64,000 bases of DNA, from positions 1,736,001-1,800,000 of the forward strand of contig JADANN010000366.1 of the NCBI GenBank assembly GCA_018806985.1, read 5' to 3'. The stretch is from Angiostrongylus vasorum (taxonomy: Eukaryota > Nematoda > Chromadorea > Rhabditida > Metastrongylidae). Shown here piece after piece: positions 56,150-64,000 of the stretch. Each line of letters begins with the position of its first letter. Within the stretch, counting starts at the first letter, position 1. Below the pieces are notes generated by a model, which saw only the letters and a list, made by a program, of their open reading frames with translations, ran no database searches and had not been told where the DNA came from. The translations under genes were made by a program, and so were the position numbers.

Positions 56150-56400
56150 TCATCACTACATCTAACACAGGAGGAGGGGGTTCAAGTGACTGGCTGGAGT
56201 CCTTCATTTTTTGCCTCAGTTCTTTTGTATAACGTTTCAAAGGCTTTTTTACAGCGCTTGTTTCTATTTGATTCAACTCTTAGTATTCATCTCAAAACTC
56301 TCGAAAGCTTCACTACTCATAGAAGTAGGTGCATCGCTCATTGTAGAGTGCCAATTACGTCAGTTCACAGGCCTTTATTCGCCCTTTCGATTATGATATT
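56150..56400 (-). other. Short exon-like minus-strand frames, unassigned
   Basis: A frame starting MSDAPTSMSSEAFESFEM ends at TGA; overlapping frames continue with KRCKKAFETLYKRTEAK or TSAVKKPLKRYTKELRQ. They lie downstream of the SH2 exon on the same strand and could be decayed linker sequence of that gene, but no kinase motif follows. Confidence 0.25.
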
Positions 56401-56454
56401 TACAGGTGTGCTTAAAAGAAAAGCACCAAAAGATTCTTTAATTTCTCATCTAGT

Positions 56455-56680
56455 TCAATGACTTTCACAAATTACGACGGCGTTTCGGCAGAAGTTGAAC
56501 GTACGTTGGCACACTCCTCGATTTTTAAACTCCCGTGTGAGCATAACGGGCAATACAAGTGCACGTGGTTTGCCTGCTACGGGCTCAGTAGTTCGTAGAA
56601 GAAAGTCTCCATTTGTACGTAACATCATCTGAAAACACTCAACGAACCTATATTTTTCAACCATTAGATGCAAATCTTCT
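56455..56680 (-). pseudogene. SH2-domain exon, Fer-like non-receptor tyrosine kinase fragment
   Basis: After CTACAATAG the minus frame reads REDLHLM, then 11 extra codons, then MMLRTNGDFLLRTTEPVAG, KPRALVLPVMLTRE and a stop at 56455. GDFLLR..E is the phosphotyrosine-binding FLVR signature; REDL..ML..NGDFL and TTEP..G.PRA..L.VM are typical of the Fes/Fer-related SH2 kinases expanded in nematodes. The 11 extra codons form a 33-nt block starting GTTGAA and ending TTTTCAG (56661-56629), possibly a very short intron. After PVM the family similarity fades and no kinase domain is found in the window, so this is a fragment or a gene broken by rearrangement. A SINE1 head abuts the acceptor. Confidence 0.55.
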
Positions 56681-56688
56681 CTATTGTA

Positions 56689-56800
56689 GGCACGAATTTG
56701 CAGATCTGGGAAGTTTGAAGGGCTTGGTGAGCCAACAGAGCGGGATCGAACCAAAGACCACTTGTGCATTGTACGGCACCTTGACCACTATGCATGTCGC
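56689..56800 (-). repeat. SINE1 head fragment, minus strand
   Basis: Minus strand: ATAGTGGTCAAGGTGCCG (A-box-like), TTTGGTTCGATCCCGC (B box), then CACCAAGCCCTTCAAACTTCC and similarity to the SINE1 GGCAAATTGG start. It stops about 10 bp from the splice acceptor of the SH2 exon. Confidence 0.65.
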
Positions 56801-57517
56801 GTAAAAATGACACGCAGCTTAATGTCTTGACATAGAAGCAATTCATATTATCAGAGTTCGTTTGAAAGCTGCTTGTCCATATCTACTTTCCTTTTCGGCT
56901 GGCCAAAGAACTAGTAATGAACCACCATCTTATTTCCAGCCCACTATTCTTATCTTGGTTTGTTTATAATCACCTTATCCGTCTGCTTGCTAGATAGGTG
57001 TGCCTTTGAAATACCGTTTCTCACGTTTGCCTTACTGTGGTACGGAGTTAAAATGAGGGGTAGATGCTATGATTTCTTAAAGTTCTCAGTTCAAACCATT
57101 AGCAAAGATCATATCCACTCGACATTCACTGTAGTCTTAACAACTGTTAGCCATGGCGGAGATCAGAATTTGCATATACTGCCTAGAAAATTCCTCGAGT
57201 GGTCGTAGAAGAAAAATACCTATCAAGAGCGTTTTTTAGAACAACGCAGTAAACAGTGCAGAAAAGCACATAAAAACCGCCGCTTCTCTCTGAATTGAGC
57301 CTAAAGCCTTTTATAACTCAGTAAACGTGAGACAATAATTTTTTTACGTTATCGTTTGGAAACGACCCATTGTGCTGAATTCCTTTCAAAAACTCGCCTG
57401 TTCAAAAGAGTGTTGTTCATGCAGCTTTATGTGAATTCTTTAAGTCAATACCAACCAGCACGACAGGATGTTGAACCTCAGAAAGGAGAAACGTTTAAAC
57501 AACATATCCATTGTCTT

Positions 57518-57795
57518 AGTGGCCCATGTGGCCCAGTGGTTGGAGGCGCCACTGCGACACACGCGGAATCGATCCCTGCACCCATGGCCCACCAAGCCTT
57601 CCATCCCTATCGGCAAACTGGTACCAGACATGTCTGGGAGGATAGCAGTACCGACTTGATACATTGGTAGGCCACCACGAAACATTGTAAGGGCCAGATA
57701 TGCATTCAATCACCTCCAGCGATGCTTAATGAAATCGAGTGTATGGCGCATGCCTCAGGGGATTGATCAACGCCGGGAGCTTTATCCTTTACCCT
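57518..57795 (+). repeat. SINE1 copy, plus strand
   Basis: GTGGCCCAGTGGTTGGAGGC (A box), GGAATCGATCCCTGC (B box), CATCCCTATCGGCAAACTGG, GTCTGGGAGGATAGCAG, GTGTATGGCGCATGCCTC and GATTGATCAACGCCGG. Confidence 0.85.
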
Positions 57796-57809
57796 TTACC
57801 CATTATCTT

Positions 57810-58265
57810 TGACTTGATATGGAGGAAGAAGAACGTGACAGTTGAAAAGGCTATAATAGAATTACTGAGTGATTTCCTCCATTGCCCTCATGATAACAGT
57901 GAATATAACAAGCTATTCTACACAATGATCATTGTGGACTTGTAACTGGCGAAATAACGATGAGAATTGCGGATGCTCTTTGAAACTTCTGCGGCTTGAG
58001 CGAGTTCTGCTGTTCTTACTATGTTCTTTAGATCTAACTTTATCGCTTATAAGCACAGCCTTGAAACCGGGTGTAAATGGTGTTTGTATGAGCTTAAACG
58101 ACGCCACGTTCGAGGCTTAGCTCGAGTTTTCTTCTGACAAGTGGCTCTTAATGACTTGTGAACTATGCTGTTTTAACATTATCAAATATGTCGGAGAAGA
58201 AGCTTCTATCTGATGTTAACGTTGTCGATAATGGCACCATTTCCCAAGCGCGCAACTAATTTGAA
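57810..58265 (-). mobile_element. RTE-A-like fragment, diverged
   Basis: It aligns with the connector region of RTE-A (38090-38450): TTGTAACTGGCGAAATAACG, GAATTGCGGATGCTCTTTG, CTTCTGCGGCTTGAGCGAG and GTTGTCGATAATGGCACC have close counterparts there. More diverged than copies 1 and 2 are from each other. Confidence 0.65.
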
Positions 58266-58321
58266 CAAAACCTGATTCACAATGATTTTGGGATTCTTTT
58301 TTTTTCAAACGTTTAAACTTT

Positions 58322-58570
58322 TAACGAAGCTGAGATATTTGCAAAACTCTGGACCGCAGGTGCCTATGGTGGAGAACGAACGCGCTCTTGTCCTTTCCGG
58401 GGAGTAACGCGTTCACCACCACACCATGCGGGTCCTTCGTTTCGCCTGTCTCTCAGCTAGTTCTATCGATCTTTGCCATCAGCAATCACCCGTCAACGGG
58501 ATTGATCTGGGGGGCCCAATTCGGCATTGAACCCAGTTAAGCTGAGGCTATAGTTATAATCACAATTTTA
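58322..58570 (-). repeat. SINE4 copy, left member of an inverted pair
   Basis: Full plan in reverse complement: head (AACTGGGTTCAATGCCGAAT), CGTTGACGGGTGATTGCTG, GACAGGCGAAACGAAGGACC, the tRNA-like part and CAGAGTTTTGCAAATATCTC. Confidence 0.85.
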
Positions 58571-58599
58571 ACCTTTTTACTTACTGCCTACTCTTTTTG

Positions 58600-58825
58600 A
58601 TGGCAAAAAGATCGATAGAACTAGCTGAGAGACAGGCGAAACAAAGAACCCGCATGGTGTGGTGGTGAACGCGTTACTCCCCGGAAAGGACAATAGCGCG
58701 TTCGTTCCCCACCATAGGCACCTGCGGTCCAGAGTTTTGCAAATATCTCAGCTTCGTTGAAGTTATATTTCGCAATATACCCTGCCATCAAAAAGAGTAG
58801 GCAGTAAGTAAAAAGCTTAAAATTT
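58600..58825 (+). repeat. SINE4 copy, right member of an inverted pair
   Basis: GATCGATAGAACTAGCTGAG, CAAAGAACCCGCATGGTGTG, GCGCGTTCGTTCCCCACC (B box), CCAGAGTTTTGCAAATATC and GGCAGTAAGTAAAAAGC. It lacks the 5' head. Confidence 0.85.
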
Positions 58826-59111
58826 AAGCTTTCGTTGTTTCATGCGGGCATGGACGTTTGCTCAAATAGAACTCTGAGCAAAAGAGGTAAAGTCGAGGAA
58901 CTTCTTTCGTACTATTCTTGAAGAGGTGTGTTGATAATTTCTGGATGGAGCATCAGGACTACCACTCCGACTCCGAACAACGTGCTGATCCGCATGGGCA
59001 ACTCTTATGTCTTCGAGAACTACGTCCCCACTTGGAGCGCTCTAGCTTCTACTCTATTGGCCATTGTCCGCTCAAGAGCGAAAATCTTGAAATGGATGGA
59101 AATGGATGGAA

Positions 59112-59180
59112 AATTGTTGGTAGTGTTGTTGTTGTTATGGTTGTTGTTGTTGTGGTTGTTGTTGTTGTTGTTGTGGTTGC

Positions 59181-59276
<96 letters not shown>

Positions 59277-59293
59277 GGTTGTTGTTGTTGTGG

Positions 59294-59342
<49 letters not shown>

Positions 59343-59568
59343 GGTTGTGGTTGTTGTTGTTGTGGTTGTTGTTGTTGTGGTTGTTGTTGTTGTGGTTGTT
59401 GTTGTAGTTGTTGTTGTTGTTGTTGTGGTTGTTGTGGTTGTGGTTGTCGTTGTTGTGGTTGTTGTTGTTGTCGTTGTTGTTGTCGTTGTTGTTGTTGTCG
59501 TCGTCGTCGTCGTGGTTATTGTTGTTGTTGTCTTCGTCGGTGTCGTTGTTGTTGTTTTGTTGTTGTTT

Positions 59569-59605
<37 letters not shown>

Positions 59606-59728
59606 GGTTGTTGTTGTTGTTGTGGTTGTTGTTGTTGTTGTGATTGCTGTTGTTGTGGTTGTTGTTGTTGTCGTGGTTGTTGTTGTTGTTGTGGTTGTTG
59701 TTGTGGTTGTTGTAGTAGTTGTGGTTGT
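59112..59728. repeat. (GTT)n microsatellite, about 615 bp
   Basis: Imperfect GTT/AAC triplet array with GTG and GTC interruptions. Six-frame runs of Val, Leu, Cys, Asn, Thr or Gln are artefacts of the repeat. Confidence 0.97.
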
Positions 59729-59890
59729 TGCCCATACAGAGGCTCAATTACTCTTGTTTGGGGTTCCATAAGTTCTGTACTCTCATATATTCTATGCTAG
59801 CTACAAGTTTTACACAATAATACACATATTGAAAAATAATCGCAGGTCACCATCGTGTTTAGGTAGTTCAAAGACAACAAACAAATGTCA
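59729..59890 (+). repeat. Unit D copy 1 (array-flanking repeat)
   Basis: About 160 bp beginning CATACAGAGGCTCAATTACT and containing TTCTATGCTAGCTACAAG, AATCGCAGGTCACCATCG and AGTTCAAAGACAACA. Copies: 60058-60150 (first ~90 bp) and 63845-64000 (inverted). Confidence 0.85.
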
Positions 59891-59894
59891 GTCC

Positions 59895-59970
59895 TGTTGT
59901 TGTTGTTGATTTTATTGTTGTTGTTGTTGTGTTGTTGTTGTTGTTGCTGTGGTTGTTGTTGTTGTTGTGG

Positions 59971-60025
<55 letters not shown>

Positions 60026-60057
60026 GGTTGTTGTCGTGGTTGTTGTTGTGTTGTTGC
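59895..60057. repeat. (GTT)n microsatellite, second array
   Basis: About 160 bp of GTT triplets with GTG interruptions, ending directly at the second unit D copy. Confidence 0.95.
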
Positions 60058-60150
60058 CTATACAGAGGCTCAATTACTCTTGTTTGGGGGTTCCATAAGT
60101 TCTGTACTCTCATACATTCTATGCTAGCTACAAGTTTCACACAATACACA
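60058..60150 (+). repeat. Unit D copy 2, 3'-truncated
   Basis: It matches the first ~90 bp of unit D (ATACAGAGGCTCAATTACT to CACACAATACACA), with an extra G in the GGGG run, then diverges. Confidence 0.85.
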
Positions 60151-61980
60151 AGTTCATCCCTTCACATTGATCTGCCAACATACAGAAGGAATATGGTGAC
60201 CTTCATTCTTCGCTGCTTGAACCAATTGACTACTCGTTATCACGTGACTTCTGATTGTTGTTTAATAACCCTGGGAGTACTGGAAGCAACATGCTCTTAC
60301 TCGTTGTCAACTCATAGAAATTTTTTGTTGTTTTCCGCAACACGCTGAAATCAGCGTTGGATGTTGTAATGAGGTGTGTACTTGGGTAGCCAAATGATGC
60401 CGTTTATGGTGCTGGTAGACGTGGATGTACAGTACTCCACGTATCTTGCATACTTTTTTCCTTTTCGTTTGGTTCAAAAACCTATGATCAGTTCGAATTT
60501 GAACACACAATGTGTGACTTCTTTGCGTCCATGGATTTTTTATGTCAAAAATTCTTCGTCGCAAAACATTCCTATTTCGGGCGACCACCAATGTTTGTTA
60601 CGCTCCATAGCGCATCGATATCGATATCGCATCCTTATTATTCCCGTTGGCATGTCCATTATTCAGAATTTGCGTACTCTGACAATCCACGAAAGTAACA
60701 TACATCTATAATGTGCCACCTTTTTTCGACTTGCACCCAAGTTTTGTTAAAAGCATTTAGAGCTTTATGTGATCTGACGTTCATTTCAATAAAATGATGC
60801 TTAGCTCTTTCACGTTCACGGTTAAGTTCCTCACGCAAGATGTTAAGCACGTGAAGAATGAAACGTATGCAAAATTTGTGAGGATCGGTGGATACGAATA
60901 ACAGAAACATTGTTTCGTTTGAATTCATTGAAGTATTCCTATTAAAAAAATTCATTTAAACGATGAGCATGCGGTAGCAACCATTTTATTGTGGTCACTT
61001 TCAGCTGGAAGTCGTTTGGGTTAGAATCATACCCCCCAATTGCTACTGATGTGTAAAGGCTGACTATTAATGAAAGGGGGGGAATACGACGCATAGCACT
61101 TAGTGATACAGGTGTCTCCGCGTATCCTGCAAGCTATACATAATATTCTCTCAAGCGTTATGTAGAAAAGAAGATCATTGAAACCATAGTGGAGAGTGGA
61201 GTCGGGTGTGGTGGCTCCAAATGCAGCCACTTGATCAGGTCAGATCACTGATCACTTCCAGTGCCTTACAATGTGATTTCCCTTCATCTCCGTATGCCTT
61301 GACCTCCACTAAGGAATAATGTGAAATCGAAGGTCCTTGTGGAATTATTTGCTTGAAATGAACTTTCTTCTATTTCTTGCCTTTTTCCCCCTTTTTTCAC
61401 GTTTGCCTTTCTTTCCGCCTTGAGATTTCGGTTATACAGTATTGATGATAGATCGGCAGCTATCATTCAAGTGCCGGAAGAAAACTCCTACCCGTTGAAG
61501 CAGTGCTCCATCGCCAGCATTCCTTCTCCGCATTGTGCTACCGGTTCCAGTAGTAGTTCCACCTCCAGTTCTATCGAGTTCCTTCCGCTCGTTTTTGTTG
61601 TCAGGAAATAGATGACCAACTGGGGAATTTCTATAATAGCTTCCGAGAATCCAGTGATGAAACATTTTGCCCACTCGCTCAACTAGCACGACGTAGAGGA
61701 CTATTACGGGGTTATATTAGTGCACAGGATTTGCAATTTTATTTTTTCCTGTGTGCGGTTTATTTTTATGATACTGTACTATTATGCATAATGCAAAGTT
61801 TGTTCCATCCACAATCGCTTTGAACAATTGAATTTCTACACAATATGTAATTGGACAAAGTTTAAAGGTAAGAAATTGAGACATTTGCTTGCACTATCAA
61901 TAAGATGCTTTGTAACACTTAACTCATGTAATTCGTTTTTAAGTGACTGAAAATCTAGCCACAATGGTGCCCTAAGAAGA
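60150..61980. other. Mostly unassigned; possible plus exons at 61420-61790
   Basis: After CGCCTTGAG a plus frame reads DDRSAAIIQVPEENSYP then a Ser-rich stretch (GSSSSSTSSS) to TAG at 61609. An overlapping frame after TTTTTGTTGTCAG reads EIDDQLGNFYNSFRESS, then CPLAQLARRRGLL. They cannot be joined by an intron of normal length. A 111-codon plus frame at 60376-60711 has no family match. Confidence 0.25.
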
Positions 61981-61984
61981 GCAG

Positions 61985-62185
61985 AACTCGGAACCCTAGT
62001 TGAGCTTCGAACCAGCGATTACCCTTTCTGGCGGTTCACGTGTTATCCGCTGCACCACAGAGGCCTTTGCCATTCTCTCAGGCAGCTTTTTGTTTTACGC
62101 CGACAGCGCTATCAACAATCACCCTCCAACGGGAATGATCTGAGCAGCGCAAATCGGCATTGAGCACGATTAAGCTGAGACTGCA
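61985..62185 (-). repeat. SINE4-related copy, left member of an inverted pair
   Basis: The reverse complement has a clear tRNA-like part: TGTGGTGCAGCGGATAACAC (A box) and CGCTGGTTCGAAGCTC (B box). The head side matches SINE4 (CATTCCCGTTGGAGGGTG, TCAATGCCGATTTGCG). Confidence 0.7.
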
Positions 62186-62189
62186 GCGG

Positions 62190-62345
62190 CGGTCTAAAGC
62201 AGATGGGCTTCCCTAAGGATAGTCACGGGTGCGAAGCTTATCTGGCTTTCCGAGTTTTGCTCCTCTCTCGGTATGATTATGGTTGTGTTCTACATAATAT
62301 CATTCTAAGAGGAAATAAAGGCAGTAAATAAAAGTTAAATATTGC
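62190..62345 (+). repeat. SINE4-related copy, right member of an inverted pair
   Basis: CGAGTTTTGCTCCTCTCTCG, GATTATGGTTGTGTTCTAC, AGGCAGTAAATAAAAGTT: tail part of the element. The variant resembles 33225-33375. Confidence 0.65.
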
Positions 62346-62650
62346 GATTTCAGCTGGAACTTCAGCTTAACTGGATTCAATGCCATTTGTGCCCCCCCCC
62401 CAGATCATTCCTGTTGAGCACTGATTACTGGTAGCGCCGTTTTAGCAAGAAAAAACTGCCTAAGAGAAAGGCAAAGCGAGAGCCTCGATGGTGCTGTGGA
62501 TAACACGTGAGCTCCCTGAAAGTCGCGGGTTTGAACCTCACCTTTAGCTGAAAATTTTGCTCCTACCTCAGTATCACTGTGGTTGTATTTCACCTAATAC
62601 CCTGCCATGAAAATTAATACGCAGAAGATAAAAAATAAAACATTTTGATT
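62345..62650 (+). repeat. SINE4-related copy with 5' head
   Basis: Head CTTCAGCTTAACTGGATTCA, a poly(C) run at 62392-62401, then CGATGGTGCTGTGGATAACA (A box), GCGGGTTTGAACCTCACC (B box), TTTTGCTCCTACCTCAG and ATACCCTGCCATGAAAA. It lies in tandem after the previous copy. Confidence 0.7.
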
Positions 62651-62999
62651 CTGACTGGGAAAGTTCCAGTCACGACTTTGCGTGCGTACATCCACACCCT
62701 TGTAAAAGTCAAAACTGTTCGGGAAAAAGTCACGACTCTTGCAGTACTTCTGCTTACTCCAGACGACATATAAGAACCCTCTTGCTAAATCATTCACTTT
62801 CTTGTCGCTTGATTGTTTTCGCATAGTCCCTTGCATGCCACGAACTCCATCAAACTTTATGTAGCCACACATCGAGCTGTGACTTATGCACTGGCTTAGA
62901 GTTCCTTCTTTATCTCTATAAAGCCGTTGTTGATTCGGTAATTTCGCTGCATTGTTAATGATCTATTACTTATGCATGTGGGTTTAATTATTTAATTTG

Positions 63000-63135
63000 C
63001 AGGTCATTTAGCCAATTTCAACATGCACGCGGAGGTTAGAGAGGAATATTATTTGAGCGAGGTGATAGTACCTCGGGTGAGACGATGTAAGAGACAAAAA
63101 AAACGCCAAAGCCGCCTTATTCACCTTGTTTATTA
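63000..63135 (+). other. Possible short exon encoding a basic C-terminus
   Basis: TTAATTTGCAG is followed by a frame reading HLANFNMHAEVREEYYL, VIVPRVRRCKRQKKRQ, SRLIHLVY, then TAA (63135). The acceptor is good and the cluster of basic residues is distinctive. No 5' exon was found and no family is recognised. Confidence 0.25.
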
Positions 63136-63207
63136 AGTACTACCGCAGTTCTTGCACAAAACATTTTGTTTCCACTGTTCCGGCGATAGCATATCCATGG
63201 GATGAGG

Positions 63208-63485
63208 GCGCGTGTGGCGCTGTGGTTGGAGGTCCACTGCGACACTCACGTGGAACCGATCCCCGCCCCCCATGGCCCACCAAGCCCACAATGCCTCCGG
63301 GGGTCGGCAAATTGGTGCAAGTCTTGTCTGGGAGGATAGCAGCACTAGCTCGATACATCGGTAGGCCACCGCGAGTCATTGTAAAGGCCAGATATGCATT
63401 CAATCACCTCCAAACGATGCTTGATGAAGTCGAATGCATGGCGCATCCCACAGGGATTGATCAACGCCGAGTGCTTTATCCTTTA
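63208..63485 (+). repeat. SINE1 copy, plus strand
   Basis: GCGCGTGTGGCGCTGTGGTT (A box), GGAACCGATCCCCGCC (B box), GGGGGTCGGCAAATTGGTGC, GTCTGGGAGGATAGCAGC, GAATGCATGGCGCATCCC and GATTGATCAACGCCGAG. Confidence 0.85.
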
Positions 63486-63489
63486 CTTG

Positions 63490-63840
63490 CTTTGCAAAGC
63501 AATCTCCCATGTTTCTCTCGGTTGCTAGCTTCATTTTGGCGCCATTGACGAGGATATCGCGTGGAAACACATCTGCTTGAATATTTGAATATTACTGTTC
63601 ACACAACGGTTAATTCAGTACTTCCTTATGCTACCGAGTTGCTTTCATCTAGGCTAGGTTTAAAGAGCATATGTTGCAGTTGATACTCTTGAGATGGGTA
63701 ACATTATTGAAATCCGTTGGTATTCATTCAAAACGGAATTATTTGAATAGGAAAACAAATATGTAGACAGTTGTGCTCATTTTTGTAAAAGAGGCAGGAA
63801 CAGATCTCTCCAGAGATTTCTCCTTCTTTGCGTTTACGTA
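63490..63840. other. No gene or repeat recognised
   Basis: AT-rich sequence without open frames of note, between a SINE1 copy and the inverted unit D. Confidence 0.3.
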
Positions 63841-63844
63841 GGAT

Positions 63845-64000
63845 TGACATTTGTATGTTGTCTTTGAACTACCTAAACACGATGGTGACCTGCGATTATT
63901 TTCAATATGTGTATTATTGTGTGAAACTTGTAGCTAGCATAGAATATATGAGAATACAGAACTTATGGAACCCCAAACAAGAGTAATTGAGCCTCTGTAT
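63845..64000 (-). repeat. Unit D copy 3, inverted, reaching the window edge
   Basis: The reverse complement matches 59729-59890 almost base for base. The last bases (GCCTCTGTAT) are the start of unit D, which in both other copies is directly preceded by a (GTT)n array. Confidence 0.85.

Noticed and set aside
58918..60150. Long ORFs rich in Val, Leu, Cys, Asn, Thr or Gln
   Set aside because: They are translations of the (GTT)n arrays in every frame of both strands, with no splice sites or conserved sequence outside the repeat.
61985..62045. tRNA gene on the minus strand with A and B boxes
   Set aside because: It is the tRNA-like part of a SINE4-related copy; flanks match other SINE4 copies and the acceptor stem does not pair.
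1..64000. CRISPR arrays, bacterial operons, rRNA genes or an endogenous virus
   Set aside because: No regularly spaced direct repeats with unique spacers, no operon-like ORF packing, no rRNA signature, and no envelope or capsid genes. All repeats fit eukaryotic retroelements, SINEs or mariners.

Overview
The window looks like nuclear DNA from a strongylid (clade V) nematode, most likely a hookworm such as Necator or Ancylostoma. The evidence is AT-rich sequence, short exons with nematode splice sites (TTTCAG / GTAAGT), RTE-type LINEs, a Hsmar1-like mariner resembling the hookworm element 'bandit', and Penelope-like DNA. The species call is an inference from gene and repeat families, not a database match.

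Three host genes can be assembled exon by exon. (1) Minus strand, 4181 down to 315: a ZNF277/ZTF-7-type C2H2 zinc-finger protein in eight exons. It stops at residue 392 at the left edge and its C-terminal part may lie outside the window. (2) Minus strand, 17398 down to 10845: a small four-helix membrane protein of about 164 residues, with a 19-nt micro-exon and a 4-kb intron holding a mariner, a SINE and an RTE fragment. (3) Plus strand, 24129 to 28007: a complete 12-exon M20 metallodipeptidase (CNDP2/PES-9 type, 471 aa) with every metal and catalytic residue in place. An SH2-domain exon of a Fer-like tyrosine kinase (56680-56455, minus) and several isolated exon-like ORFs suggest further partial or decayed genes.

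Most of the rest is interspersed repeat. Two nearly full-length RTE LINEs ('RTE-A', 36413-39861 and 48966-52453, both minus) and a 3'-truncated plus copy (33402-34186) dominate the middle; fragments of a second family ('RTE-B') lie at 14110-14990 and 28200-29245. A Penelope-like element (PLE) fragment with a GIY-YIG endonuclease ORF forms a palindrome of about 1.74 kb at 42613-44350. Its ends, and a solo copy at 29655-29890, carry hammerhead-ribozyme-like cores. Four short-repeat families recur: SINE1 and SINE2 (tRNA-like heads, related central domain), SINE4 (tRNA-like middle, often in inverted pairs) and family C, whose 3' end matches that of RTE-B. At least two older mariner fragments are present (9540-10010, 19790-20290).

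The right end (59112-64000) holds two long (GTT)n arrays, each followed by the same unit of up to 160 bp; an inverted copy of the unit runs off the window edge. Long apparent ORFs in the (GTT)n and (TA)n arrays are artefacts. I see no prokaryotic features, CRISPR arrays, rRNA or stand-alone tRNA genes. The most interesting signals are the ribozyme-like PLE ends, the family C/RTE-B tail match, the patchwork identity between the RTE-A copies and the recurrent inverted SINE4 pairs.
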